From: Pseudomonas asplenii
GTDB taxonomy: Bacteria; Pseudomonadota; Gammaproteobacteria; Pseudomonadales; Pseudomonadaceae
Reading direction: 5' to 3'
DNA length: 64,000 bases
Assembly (NCBI RefSeq): GCF_001293465.1
Contig: NZ_JSYZ01000004.1
Coordinates: 1 to 64,000 of the forward strand
In this document: one piece after another, positions 1 through 8,909 of the stretch
Layout: the number at the start of each line of letters is the position of its first letter
How positions within the stretch are numbered: the first letter of the stretch is position 1
Notes under the pieces: generated by a model
What the model was told of the DNA's origin: nothing
The model's database searches: none
The model's input: only the letters and a program-made list of their open reading frames with translations
Position numbers and translations under genes: made by a program

Positions 1-1
1 G

Positions 2-781
2 GTAGCCGACCAGGTCGGTGGCGACCTCTGGTTCCAGCTGTACGTGGTGCACCCTACCCTTGCCGATCAGCTCGTCGCCCGGGCACTGGCGGCGGGCTAT
101 CGAACCCTGGTCCTGACTACCGACGTTGCGGTCAACGGCAAGCGAGAACGTGACCTGCGCAGCGGCTTCGGTCTGCCGTTCAAGTGCAGCCCCAAGGTGC
201 TACTGGATGGCATGCTGCATCCGCGTTGGTCTTGGCGCCTGCTCACCGGGGGCATGCCGCAGATGGCCAACTTCGCCAGCCGGGAAGCCTATGACGTCGA
301 ACTGCAGGCCGCCCTGCTCTCGCGGAAAATGGATGCGAGCTTCGATTGGAACGCCCTGCAGCGACTGCGGCAGCGTTGGCCCCATCGCTTACTGGTCAAG
401 GGCGTGCTGCACCCCGAGGATGCGTCCCGCTGCATCGAGCTGGGCGCCGACGGCGTCATCCTGTCAAACCACGGGGGACGTCAGCTCGATGCCAGCTGTT
501 CGCCGTTGGCGACGCTGCCGGACATCGCTCAAGCGCATCCCGGTAAGGTGCTGGTCGACAGCGGCTTCCGGCGCGGGTCCGACGTCGTGAAGGCACTCGC
601 CCTGGGCGCCAGTGGCGTACTCATCGGCCGGCCCCTGCTCTATGGGCTCGCCGCGGCTGGAGAGAAGGGCGCGAGCGCAGTCCTCGACATCTTCCAGGAT
701 GAGATGAGCCGAACCTTGGCCAACCTGGGCTGCGCCTCGGTCGACGGGTTGTCGGCGGAGCTGGTGATCCGGACGCCTTGA
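2..781 (+). CDS. mdlB: (S)-mandelate dehydrogenase-like FMN enzyme, 5' end outside window
   Basis: FMN-dependent alpha-hydroxy acid dehydrogenase that oxidises a 2-hydroxy acid such as (S)-mandelate or lactate to the 2-oxo acid. The frame is open from base 2, so the N-terminal part is cut off by the window edge. Visible family marks are WFQLYV near the edge, TTDVAVNGKRERDL, the substrate/FMN segment SNHGGRQLD with its catalytic His, and the phosphate-binding stretch DSGFRRGSDVVKALALGA. The DVAVNGxRERDL segment follows MdlB rather than lactate dehydrogenase LldD, which has a different motif there. MdlB is usually membrane-associated through an internal segment, which would lie near TGGMPQ here. 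No other mandelate pathway gene is visible downstream, so the true substrate is open. Confidence 0.8.
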   Translation, partial: VADQVGGDLWFQLYVVHPTLADQLVARALAAGYRTLVLTTDVAVNGKRERDLRSGFGLPFKCSPKVLLDGMLHPRWSWRLLTGGMPQMANFASREAYDVELQAALLSRKMDASFDWNALQRLRQRWPHRLLVKGVLHPEDASRCIELGADGVILSNHGGRQLDASCSPLATLPDIAQAHPGKVLVDSGFRRGSDVVKALALGASGVLIGRPLLYGLAAAGEKGASAVLDIFQDEMSRTLANLGCASVDGLSAELVIRTP

Positions 782-814
782 GGATCGGCACTGCGGGGCG
801 GCCCGTAGCGCCTC

Positions 815-930
815 TGTAGTGGTCAACTAACCCCGGACACCTTTTTAGGCGAGAATGATCGCCATACAGAGGTGTTCGATGAGCAGACAACGACGTACCT
901 TCACCCCCAGCTTCAAGCGTGAGGCTGGCC
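815..930 (+). mobile_element. truncated left end of an IS3-family insertion sequence
   Basis: The stretch begins with a typical IS3-family terminal sequence, TGTAGTGGTCAACTAACCCC, followed by the start of the orfA transposase gene at 879. That frame encodes MSRQRRTFTPSFKREAG and then runs into a stop at 933-935, where an intact orfA would continue through the helix-turn-helix. No orfB, right inverted repeat or target duplication is visible before surE. It is therefore a dead remnant of about 115 bp left by deletion. Confidence 0.75.
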
Positions 931-990
931 GGTGACGAGCACACGACTGACACCCCTGCTCGATTCCCGGGAAAGAGATTCAGCCCCCAA

Positions 991-1746
991 CTAGATCTCG
1001 GCTAGACAGGTCCTGTCAAAGCTGAGCGGCGTTACCGTGACATGACCCTCCTGCAAGGCCTTCGTCTCCGAATGTTCCTCGTCAGATACCGACTCACGGT
1101 GCAACTGCAACCAATGAAACTCCTGACCCCGCGGATCCTGGCCGCTCACCACGCGTACGCCTCGCAGAGCGCCCCTTCCTTGGCGCGTGATGCTGATCGG
1201 GGGCGTCTGCCCTGCCATGACCACAGGAAAATTGACATTCAGGCAGACATCCCTGGGCCACTTCATCGAGACAATCTGCCGCAAGATCTGCGCTCCCTGA
1301 TCCTGTGCGCAACCCCAGGGCATCGCCGCTCCGTCCACGAATGCCTGGCTCAGAGCGATCGAAGGCACGCCGAAAAGCAGGCCCGTCATCGCCGCCCCCA
1401 CCGTTCCTGAGAAGGCGGTTTCGTTGCCCAGATTGGCCCCTCGATTGATGCCTGAAAGAACGATGTCAGGCAGCGGGTGCGTGAGCAAATGCCCCAAGGC
1501 CATCGCCACACAATCGCTTGGCGTACCGTCGACAGCCATCCGCCGCACCCCATGGCTGCTCAAGCGCAAGGGGCGGTGAAGGCTGATGGCGCTTGAGGCT
1601 CCACTTTGATCCAAGAGAGGGGCCACGACCCAGACCTCACGGGCAATCCTGCCAGCGATTCGCTCCAGCACCTTCAATCCGGGCGCATCGATACCGTCGT
1701 CATTCGTAAGCAATACCCTCTCGAACAAAGGCCTGCCCGCTTCCAT
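991..1746 (-). CDS. SurE-like 5'/3'-nucleotidase (stationary-phase survival protein paralogue)
   Basis: Metal-dependent nucleoside monophosphate phosphatase of the SurE family, cytoplasmic. The N-terminal metal site LLTNDDGIDAPGL is intact, followed by VVAPLLDQSGASSA and the second signature LSGINRGANLGNETAFSG. At 251 residues it matches the family length. The ATG at 1746 is chosen because GGGGAGA lies about six bases upstream; a GTG ten codons earlier lacks this. The housekeeping surE of Pseudomonas sits beside pcm and rpoS, which are absent here, so this is a second, accessory copy. It is divergent from a MarR-type regulator with a dyad in the shared 80-base gap, suggesting local control. 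Substrate preference cannot be read from sequence. Confidence 0.85.
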   Translation of the reverse strand: MEAGRPLFERVLLTNDDGIDAPGLKVLERIAGRIAREVWVVAPLLDQSGASSAISLHRPLRLSSHGVRRMAVDGTPSDCVAMALGHLLTHPLPDIVLSGINRGANLGNETAFSGTVGAAMTGLLFGVPSIALSQAFVDGAAMPWGCAQDQGAQILRQIVSMKWPRDVCLNVNFPVVMAGQTPPISITRQGRGALRGVRVVSGQDPRGQEFHWLQLHRESVSDEEHSETKALQEGHVTVTPLSFDRTCLAEI

Positions 1747-1792
1747 TGTCTCTCTCCCCAGGCTAGATTGGCACACACTACGACATAATACC

Positions 1793-1818
1793 TATGTATA
1801 TATAGCTATATTTAGATA
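1793..1818. promoter_or_regulatory. imperfect AT-rich dyad, candidate MarR operator
   Basis: A perfect 10-bp palindrome TATAGCTATA (1801-1810) sits at the centre of a 26-bp imperfect dyad between the divergent surE-like and MarR-family genes. MarR proteins bind such AT-rich palindromes in divergent promoters. The assignment to the adjacent regulator is inference. Confidence 0.45.
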
Positions 1819-1827
1819 GTAATCACA

Positions 1828-2244
1828 ATGAACGCCTCAGCCTTGAGAAAACACATCACCCAACTGGCCAAGAGATTGCGCCAGGAGGGGCGCAACTCCC
1901 CTGAAACCTGGACGCAAATGCTGGTGCTCAGTTCGATTGATCACCATGGCAGCAGCGCCACACCGTCGGTGATAGCCAAGGCGGAAAGCATGCAGTCCTC
2001 CAACCTTGCCGCCACACTTCGGGACCTGGAGGCCGCAGGCCTGATTCATCGCCAGGCCGATCAACAAGATCGGCGCAAGATCCTGCTTTCACTTTCAGAA
2101 CAGGGACAAGCCCTCCTCAAAGCCAGTCGTGACCGGCGAGACACCTGGTTGGGTGAAGCCATGAAATCGCAACTGACAGACAGTGAACGCGAGCAGTTGG
2201 AAAACATCATTCCCATCCTGGTCAAGCTTGCCCGGGCGCCCTGA
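1828..2244 (+). CDS. MarR-family transcriptional regulator
   Basis: A 138-residue winged-helix dimeric repressor of the MarR family. The recognition region reads TPSVIAKAESMQSSNLAATL, followed by the wing and the hallmark DQQDRRKILLSL, in which the DxR(R/K) motif is characteristic. It is divergent from the surE-like nucleotidase with an AT-rich dyad between them, so autoregulation and control of surE are the simplest expectation. The RND operon downstream runs on the opposite strand and ends 48 bases away, so it is not co-transcribed. The ligand is unknown. Confidence 0.85.
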   Translation: MNASALRKHITQLAKRLRQEGRNSPETWTQMLVLSSIDHHGSSATPSVIAKAESMQSSNLAATLRDLEAAGLIHRQADQQDRRKILLSLSEQGQALLKASRDRRDTWLGEAMKSQLTDSEREQLENIIPILVKLARAP

Positions 2245-2292
2245 GCATCGAGCACACCCGGTTATCAGTGAGACCTGGCTTTCCACGCGCCC

Positions 2293-5200
2293 TCAGGAGC
2301 CAGTGCTGGACCGAGGCCTGGCATGGCCAAACAACAACGTATAAAGCACCGGCACCAGCCCGAGCGTCACCAGGGTACCCAGTGCCAAACCGCCCATGAT
2401 GGTGATCGCCATGCCCTTCCACAGTGGGCCGGCGAACAGCATCAGCGGCACCAGGCCAACGATGCAGGTCAGCTTCGTCATGACGATGGGCCTCAGGCGC
2501 ATCACCGCAGCCATCACCACCGCGTCATGCAGCGACTCCCCCGCCGTTGACTGCGCCTCGATGCGTTCCAGCAGCAGTACCGCGTTGTTGACGATGATCC
2601 CGGCCAGCGAAAGCAGGCCGAAGGTCGCCATGAAGCCGAACGGGTACCCCGTCAGCAGTAACGCCACGGCCACGCCGATCAGTACGAAGGGCACGCTGGC
2701 GACGACAATCAGCAACTTGCGGAACGAATTGAACTGCCAGATGAACAGCAGCAGGATCGCCACCAGGGCGTGCGGCAGGTATTTCAGCAAGGCCTGGTTG
2801 GCCGCCGCCGCATCTTCGATTTCCCCACCGAGTTCGATCCGGTAACCAGCAGGCAGATCCAGCTTTGCCACCTGCGGGGCCAGTCGTTCGACAATCGAGC
2901 TGGCGGTCAACGACGGGTTATGCCCCACCACGGTGATCGCCCGCTGCAGATTGCGGCGCTGAATGGTCGAGGCCTCGAACTCGCTCCGCAGCGTCGCAAT
3001 CGCGGACAGGGGCAATGCGGCCGCGCCGTTGGCCGGAAATATCAGGGTACTGCCCAGGTCCAGGCCGGACGAACCCACCTCACGCGCGACGATCGGCACC
3101 ACCGCCTCACCGTCCTGCAACGATGACACCTGAATCCCGTCGCTTCGCAATTGCAGGGCCTGGGCGATCTCCGTGCTGCCGATGTTGGCCAGCCGTGCCT
3201 TGTAGGGATCGACCTGCACCGTGTAGCGCGAAAGGCGGGTACGCCAGTCGTCGTGCACGTCCTCGGTGCCGGGCAAGGCCCGCAGCGCCGACTCGAGCTT
3301 GCCAGCCAGATCACGCAGGACTGCTTCGTCCGGACCGATCACCCGATAGATCACCACGCCGGCTTCGGTGCTTCCCATCGAGAAGCGCTTGGGCTGCGCC
3401 TCGACTTGCGGGTGTTCGCTCAACAGGTAGCGACGAGTCCGTTCGATGACCGCGTCCAAGTCGGCACCTTCGCGGACGCTGACCGTGAAGTAGGCAACCT
3501 CCGGAGCCGGCAGCGGCGGATTGAGCCCCAGGACGATGCGCGGACCGCCCCCGGCGACATAGCCGATGCTGTCCAGGACATCGCGATCACCGCTCAGCCA
3601 GCGACTGATTTCCCGTACCGTCTGCAACGTCGCGCGGGAACTGCTGCCCGGCTCCAGCGTGAGCGGAATCTGGAACTGCATGCGATCGGACTTGGGCAGA
3701 AAGTCATAAGGCACCTGGGACAGCACGAAAGCCGCTGCCGCCAGCAACCCCAGCATGCCGCCGAGAAAACTTTTGGGGTAATTCAGCAACGTCGCGATCA
3801 GACGCCGGTAACCGCGGTAGAACCTCGAATCGTATTGGTCCGGGTGTTCGCAGGCCTGGCCCGCGGAGGGTGCCTTGGCAAAGTAGAAACACAGCAGCGG
3901 CGTCACCGTGACGCTGAGCAGCCAGGAGCCGAGCAGCGTGACCGCCAGCACCGTTGCGAGCGATCGCAGGTACTCATTGGTACTGGTCTGGCCCAGAAAA
4001 AACGGCGAGAACGCCAGCACGATCACCAGGGAGGACGTCAGCAATGGAATCATCAGGGTGCGCCCGGCCTCTTCGGCCGCCGAACGCCGGTCCTGCCCCA
4101 GGTGCATCCGCCGCTCGATGTCTTCGGCGATGACAATGGCATTGTCGACCAGCAGGCCCAGCGCCAGAATGATCGCCGCGATCGATACAGTCTGCAGTTC
4201 AACCCCCACCGCGCGCATGACGATGAGGGAGCCGAGAATGGTCAGCGGCACGATGGCCCCCACCACCAGGCCGGTACGCCAGCCGAGGAACAGCATGACC
4301 ACCGCCATGACGATGACCACGGTCTCCGCCATGACATGCTGCATCTTCTGCATTTCGTGATGAACGACATCCGGCTGGAAGGTCACCACGTGCAGGGTGA
4401 AGTCCGCCGGCAACTGACGCTCCAGCTCCTTCAGACGCGCACGCAGTGTCTTGCCGAACGCCTGCATGCTACGTCCCGACTGCATGGAAACGGCCAATAC
4501 GACGGAGTCCTGGGCCTGATAGACAGCGGCCGTCTCCGGCGGATCGGCGGGCCCGACAGAGACCTTGGCGACACTCTGCAACGGCAGCGTCTCGCCATTG
4601 GACAATCGCAGCGGCAACTGGCGAAGCTGCGTCTCGCCCAGCACTTCACCGGACACCGTCAGGGTGGTGTTCTGCCCGCCCAGGACCGGAATTCCGCCCG
4701 TGGCGATGACGTTCTGCCCCTGCAGTTGCTGGACCAGTTGCTGGACGGACAAGCCTGTAGCGGCCAGGCGCTGGCGATCAAGGTCGATATACAGGCGCTC
4801 ATCCTGCAAGCCATACAGCTCGACCTGCTCGACACCCGGCAAGGCATAGAGCTGGTTGCGCAGGCGCTTGATCGGCCCGCGCATCTCGCCCAGGCTGTAG
4901 CCCGGTGCGGTCACGGCCACCGAGGCCACCGTGACCCGACCGAAATCATCATCGACGAACGGGCCCTGGGCTCCGGCTGGGAAACCGGCACCGGCCTCGG
5001 CGGCCTTGGCTCTGACTTTCTGCCACAGCGCTCCCAGGTCCTTGATCTCATCGTAGGCCGTGACCTGGATGATCACGCTGCCCGGTCGCACGGTCGTGAC
5101 CAGGTTCCTGATCTCGGGCAACTCGCGCAGTTTTTCTTCCGTTGGCCGGGCCAGCAGCTCTTCTGCCCGCTCGACCGGCAGCCCGTTGAAGGCAATGCTC

Positions 5201-5340
5201 ACCAACGCATCACGAACGGTGATCGAAGGTTCCTCCTGCGAAGGAAAGCCGAGGAAGGTCACCACCCCGCCCAGCAGGATCAGCAAGGCGGCGAACAAGG
5301 TCAGGCGACTGGAGTTGATCGCGCTGCGGGTAAGGCTCAT
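2293..5340 (-). CDS. RND efflux transporter, inner-membrane permease subunit
   Basis: Proton-driven pump subunit of a tripartite exporter, 1015 residues with the usual twelve-helix RND plan and two large periplasmic loops. The N-terminus has FPSQEEPSI after the first helix. The central helix-4 segment reads GLLVDNAIVIAEDIERR, with the D-N variant of the AcrB Asp pair that is common in non-AcrB RND branches. The C-terminal half repeats the fold with GFMATFGLLSLAGIIVNNAV. It begins three bases after the stop of its adaptor gene and is last in a leftward operon behind an outer membrane factor, a MipA-type protein and the adaptor. Its substrate cannot be named; the divergent two-component system may control it. 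Confidence 0.9.
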   Translation of the reverse strand: MSLTRSAINSSRLTLFAALLILLGGVVTFLGFPSQEEPSITVRDALVSIAFNGLPVERAEELLARPTEEKLRELPEIRNLVTTVRPGSVIIQVTAYDEIKDLGALWQKVRAKAAEAGAGFPAGAQGPFVDDDFGRVTVASVAVTAPGYSLGEMRGPIKRLRNQLYALPGVEQVELYGLQDERLYIDLDRQRLAATGLSVQQLVQQLQGQNVIATGGIPVLGGQNTTLTVSGEVLGETQLRQLPLRLSNGETLPLQSVAKVSVGPADPPETAAVYQAQDSVVLAVSMQSGRSMQAFGKTLRARLKELERQLPADFTLHVVTFQPDVVHHEMQKMQHVMAETVVIVMAVVMLFLGWRTGLVVGAIVPLTILGSLIVMRAVGVELQTVSIAAIILALGLLVDNAIVIAEDIERRMHLGQDRRSAAEEAGRTLMIPLLTSSLVIVLAFSPFFLGQTSTNEYLRSLATVLAVTLLGSWLLSVTVTPLLCFYFAKAPSAGQACEHPDQYDSRFYRGYRRLIATLLNYPKSFLGGMLGLLAAAAFVLSQVPYDFLPKSDRMQFQIPLTLEPGSSSRATLQTVREISRWLSGDRDVLDSIGYVAGGGPRIVLGLNPPLPAPEVAYFTVSVREGADLDAVIERTRRYLLSEHPQVEAQPKRFSMGSTEAGVVIYRVIGPDEAVLRDLAGKLESALRALPGTEDVHDDWRTRLSRYTVQVDPYKARLANIGSTEIAQALQLRSDGIQVSSLQDGEAVVPIVAREVGSSGLDLGSTLIFPANGAAALPLSAIATLRSEFEASTIQRRNLQRAITVVGHNPSLTASSIVERLAPQVAKLDLPAGYRIELGGEIEDAAAANQALLKYLPHALVAILLLFIWQFNSFRKLLIVVASVPFVLIGVAVALLLTGYPFGFMATFGLLSLAGIIVNNAVLLLERIEAQSTAGESLHDAVVMAAVMRLRPIVMTKLTCIVGLVPLMLFAGPLWKGMAITIMGGLALGTLVTLGLVPVLYTLLFGHARPRSSTGS

Positions 5341-5343
5341 GGT

Positions 5344-6471
5344 TCAGTTCCCGATCAGGCGAGTGGTGGGCTGGAAAATGCTGACCGACTGACCATCCGT
5401 GATGAACGAAGCGCCGGCGGTGACCACCCATTCGCCTCGCTGCAGGCCACTTTCGAGCAATGCTCGGCCCTCCTCGACCCTCTGGATCGATACAGGCCGC
5501 CTGAAGACTTTCTGCTCCGTCGGCAGGTAGACATAGACGTAGGGCTTGTCCACGCCCACCCACAGCGCCCGCTCGGGAATGGACAGGACAGGGGGCGTGG
5601 GCTGTTGCAAATGCACCAGCACGGTGAGGTCACTGGGAATGGCCGTGGACGGATCACGAACCTTGAAAATGCACAGTTGCGTCAGGCCATTGCTGGCCTT
5701 CGGCGAGACACCCTCCAGCACCAGAGCAAACGGCTTGTCAGGCGAATCGGCACGGTAGGCCGACGCTGAGTCGCCCGGCTTGAGTCCTGCCGCCTGGTAC
5801 ACGGGCAGTGACGCGACCACCTGCTGGTCGCCGGCCGATTCCACCTCCAGCACCACTTGCCCAGCCCCCAGTTGGGCATAACGGTCCGCCCGACGCGAGA
5901 CGACCCGCCCGGAGAACGGCGCCATCAGTTGGCTGCGCTCGAGCTCGCGCTGAGCCAGGGCCAGATCGGCCTGTGCCCGACGCCTTTCGGCCTGCGCCTG
6001 CGCATCGCTCTCGCTTGCCTGCTCAAGAACGCCTTGCGAAACACTGCCCGCCGCGAACAGCCGCTGCTGGCGTACCAGGTTGCTTGCGCGCTCGACAGCC
6101 TGTGACCGGCTGGCGTCCAGTCTGGCCCGAGCCTGCTGCAGGCGAAGCCGAGCCGGTTGCAGATCCAGGCTGGCCAACACCTGCCCTGCCCTGACCGTGT
6201 CACCGACCTCGACGAACAGCTCGACCATCTGCCCAGCGGATTCAAAGGCCAGCTCTGCACGCTGACGTTGACGCACGGTACCGGTGAATACGGCATCACG
6301 GCCGTTCAACGGCGTCACGGCCTCGATCTTCACGGCCCGCTTGACGGGCGCGATGGCAGGCTGCTCCCTGGAGCAGCCCCACAACATCAAGGCGCCTAGC
6401 ATCAGCACCAGCCATCCGGACAGGCTGCTGCTCACCGCGCAGCAGCGTAACAAATCGAAAGAGCGTTCCAT
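5344..6471 (-). CDS. RND periplasmic adaptor (membrane fusion) lipoprotein
   Basis: A 375-residue HlyD/AcrA-type adaptor linking the RND permease to an outer membrane channel. The N-terminus holds a hydrophobic segment ending LMLGALMLWGCSRE, a plausible though atypical lipobox (Trp before Gly-Cys). The order is beta barrel, lipoyl half (VFTGTVRQRQRAELAFESAG), long alpha hairpin with LRLQQARARLDASRSQAVE, second lipoyl half (LMAPFSGRVVSRRADRYAQL) and C-terminal membrane-proximal domain. The ATG start has GAGGGG upstream. It lies between the MipA gene and the permease in one transcript. Confidence 0.9.
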   Translation of the reverse strand: MERSFDLLRCCAVSSSLSGWLVLMLGALMLWGCSREQPAIAPVKRAVKIEAVTPLNGRDAVFTGTVRQRQRAELAFESAGQMVELFVEVGDTVRAGQVLASLDLQPARLRLQQARARLDASRSQAVERASNLVRQQRLFAAGSVSQGVLEQASESDAQAQAERRRAQADLALAQRELERSQLMAPFSGRVVSRRADRYAQLGAGQVVLEVESAGDQQVVASLPVYQAAGLKPGDSASAYRADSPDKPFALVLEGVSPKASNGLTQLCIFKVRDPSTAIPSDLTVLVHLQQPTPPVLSIPERALWVGVDKPYVYVYLPTEQKVFRRPVSIQRVEEGRALLESGLQRGEWVVTAGASFITDGQSVSIFQPTTRLIGN

Positions 6472-6481
6472 GAATGGCCCC

Positions 6482-7321
6482 TCAGAAGCTGTAATTCAAC
6501 GCGAGCAGGCCGGTCGCTTCGAGGTGGGTTTCCACCAGCGGACTTGCGCCTGCCTGGTCGGTGTAATGCGAGGCACCGAGACTGGCCACCGTCGACCAAT
6601 GGGCATCGAACATATGCTGCCAGTTGAGGGCCATCGAATAGGCGTAGATCCCGCCATCGGCCTGGAACCTGGAAAACCCGGAGCGCTGACTTTGCAGTGA
6701 GCTGACACCGAAGTAGGTCTGGTTGTAGCGCCCGTCGCCGGCATGGGCATCGACATCGACGGCAACCGTGTCCCTCGGGTTGTGATAGACGATGCCCTCC
6801 ACCCCCAGCCGATAGCGGTTGCCGCGCTTCTGCCCGGCGGTGCGCAACTCGGCTTCGGCGCTGACGGACAGCCATGGCAACAGTTGTTGTGCCAGCGTGA
6901 AATCGGCCACCGTCGCCCCAGCCACGCTGCCCATGCCTTCGAGCTCATTGGAACCGGGACGACTGCTGGTATTTTTATCGCGTCGACCGAAGTCATAGTT
7001 GAGCGCGGCACTGGCACTGAAGCCACTGGGCGATTGCCACTGCAGCCCCAGGCCGCGGGTGCTGTCGATGAACAGCAGGCCGCGCTGCAGGCTCAGCGTC
7101 GGTACCCATTGATGGCGATATTCATCGGCGCCCATGTAGCGCGGCACAATGGCGACGCCCATACCCAGGGTGACGTCGGTCTTCTCTCCCCAGAGGCTTT
7201 GCCCGGTGTTCGTAGCGCCCTGCTCGGCCAGGCTGACGCCACTGCAGAACAATACGCCGGCAGCCAGCAGGCATCGGGGCAAGGCAATGCCCGGTTCACG
7301 CAACAGGTTGATAGGATTCAT
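6482..7321 (-). CDS. MipA/OmpV-family outer membrane protein
   Basis: A 279-residue beta-barrel of the MipA/OmpV family. There is a signal peptide with a cut near GVSLAEQG, the family opening TLGMGVAIVPRYMGADEYR, alternating amphipathic strands and an aromatic C-terminal end LLALNYSF typical of BAM substrates. It overlaps the upstream outer membrane factor by four bases (ATGA) and precedes the adaptor gene by 10 bases. MipA proteins are known as MltA-interacting scaffolds and also recur beside two-component systems and efflux genes, where they are thought to assist envelope stress adaptation. Its exact role here is inferred from context only. Confidence 0.85.
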   Translation of the reverse strand: MNPINLLREPGIALPRCLLAAGVLFCSGVSLAEQGATNTGQSLWGEKTDVTLGMGVAIVPRYMGADEYRHQWVPTLSLQRGLLFIDSTRGLGLQWQSPSGFSASAALNYDFGRRDKNTSSRPGSNELEGMGSVAGATVADFTLAQQLLPWLSVSAEAELRTAGQKRGNRYRLGVEGIVYHNPRDTVAVDVDAHAGDGRYNQTYFGVSSLQSQRSGFSRFQADGGIYAYSMALNWQHMFDAHWSTVASLGASHYTDQAGASPLVETHLEATGLLALNYSF

Positions 7322-8811
7322 GATGAGGCTCCGGTATCAGGATGAGATGGAGGTGCTGCGGCATCCGTACCACTGAGCACGCGATAGATATCCAGGCGAT
7401 TGAGCAACACGTCGTAGCGGGACTGCCGCCACGCCAGGTCGGCCTGGGCAAGACGAATGCGGGAGGTCAGCAACTGACCGCGCTCGGCGCCGCCCGCCGC
7501 CACCACGAGGGACAGGCGATCGGCCTGCTCCTGGGCCAGGTTGCGCAGGTCGGTTTCACTGTGCAGGCGCTCCAGCACCTGCTGCCGCCGGGTCAAGACA
7601 TCGGCGACTTCACGAAAGGCCGCCTGGACGGTCTTCTGGTACTGCACGACAGCTATCTGCCGGCGCACCTCGGCCAGGTCCAGATTGGCCCGGGAACGCC
7701 CGCCGTCGAACAAGGGCAGCGTCACCTGGGGCGAGAACAGCCAGGCGCCCCGGCCGGCATCGAGCAGATGCCCCAGGCTTTCACTCGCCACGCCGATTCC
7801 GGTGCTCAACCGAATGGTCGGAAAGAAGGCCGCCCTGGCGGCGCCGACATTGGCGTTGGCGGCCTTGAGCGACTCCTCGCTCTGACGCACGTCGAAGCGC
7901 TCCAGCAGACGCTGGGAGGGCATGTCGACCAGCCAGCCGGGCGTGCTCAAGGCCATCGCCAGCGCCTCATCGGACACCGGCGGCGCAGCCGTCCAGGTCG
8001 GGCCATAGCCGCCCAACAGTGCCAGGGCCTGGGTGGCGCGCGAATGATTGGCGATAGCCGCCTGCAACTGGCGCTGGGCGCTTAGCGCCTCGCCTCGGGT
8101 CAACGCCAGGTCGTCGACGGACAACGCGCCCTCGCGCTGCTGCTCCTGTGCCATGCGCAGCAACGCCTGGCGAGCCTCACAGATACGTTGGGCAGCGACC
8201 TGTCGGGCACCGGCCTGTTGTTCGAGCAGGTAGGCGCGGACGATTTCGATCAGCAACGCACGACGGGCCGCCTGCTGACCGAGGGTCGTCGCCAGATAGT
8301 CATGGCGTGCCGCCGCAGAGAGGTTCTTCACCCGGCCGAAGAAATCCAGTTCGAAGTCCGAGACCCCGAGAGAGGCGACACTCAGGTCCTGTCCGTAGCG
8401 CTCGTCGGCCGCCGCGTTATCGAAATGCTGACGATCACGCTGAAGGCCGGCATTCAAGGTCGGGCTGCGGTCGGCATCGCTGACGCCGTAAAGCGCCCGG
8501 GCCTCCAGCACACGAAGGCCCGCCAACTGGAAGTCGCGGTTGGAACCGAGCGCCAGCACGACCTGTCGGCGAAGCTGCCCGTCCGGCGCCAGTTCCGCCA
8601 GCAGGGTCTCTTCATCAGCGGACAAGCTTGCCGGTGCCCCTTCCACAGGGTTTGCGACCAGGCTCTGGCCCTGCTGTCGCGGCACAGCCGGTACCGGACG
8701 CTCGTAGTCGGGTGCCAGGGAACACCCCGCCACCGCCAAGGCGAGCAGAAGCTCGCAGAGGCGCTGCGCAAGGCGTCGGGTAGACTTGGACAAGGGCGTA
8801 TTCGTCAGCAT
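7318..8811 (-). CDS. outer membrane efflux channel lipoprotein (OprM/NodT family)
   Basis: TolC-like outer membrane factor that completes the RND exporter. The N-terminal signal ends in the lipobox LAVAGCSLAPDYERP, the typical OprM start. Family segments include the VDLFGR equivalent FELDFFGRVKNLSAA and the second-repeat LPLFDGGRSRANLDLAEV. The ATG at 8811 gives 497 residues; a TTG six codons upstream is possible but neither has a strong ribosome site. First gene of the leftward efflux operon, 98 bases from the divergent response regulator. The C-terminus overlaps the mipA start. Confidence 0.88.
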   Translation of the reverse strand: MLTNTPLSKSTRRLAQRLCELLLALAVAGCSLAPDYERPVPAVPRQQGQSLVANPVEGAPASLSADEETLLAELAPDGQLRRQVVLALGSNRDFQLAGLRVLEARALYGVSDADRSPTLNAGLQRDRQHFDNAAADERYGQDLSVASLGVSDFELDFFGRVKNLSAAARHDYLATTLGQQAARRALLIEIVRAYLLEQQAGARQVAAQRICEARQALLRMAQEQQREGALSVDDLALTRGEALSAQRQLQAAIANHSRATQALALLGGYGPTWTAAPPVSDEALAMALSTPGWLVDMPSQRLLERFDVRQSEESLKAANANVGAARAAFFPTIRLSTGIGVASESLGHLLDAGRGAWLFSPQVTLPLFDGGRSRANLDLAEVRRQIAVVQYQKTVQAAFREVADVLTRRQQVLERLHSETDLRNLAQEQADRLSLVVAAGGAERGQLLTSRIRLAQADLAWRQSRYDVLLNRLDIYRVLSGTDAAAPPSHPDTGASS

Positions 8812-8909
8812 AGGATCGCTTCGCGACAATGAGGTCTGCGAGCCATCCTAAGGGCCGACTTTCAATGAATCGTCCGCAAAATATCAAGATTTGATCAAGA
8901 GGCTTCCCC

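Noticed and set aside
3151..5769. 872-codon open frame antisense to the RND operon
   Set aside because: It mirrors the RND and adaptor genes in a GC-rich codon register, is full of Arg/Gln/His, and has no domain or ribosome site.
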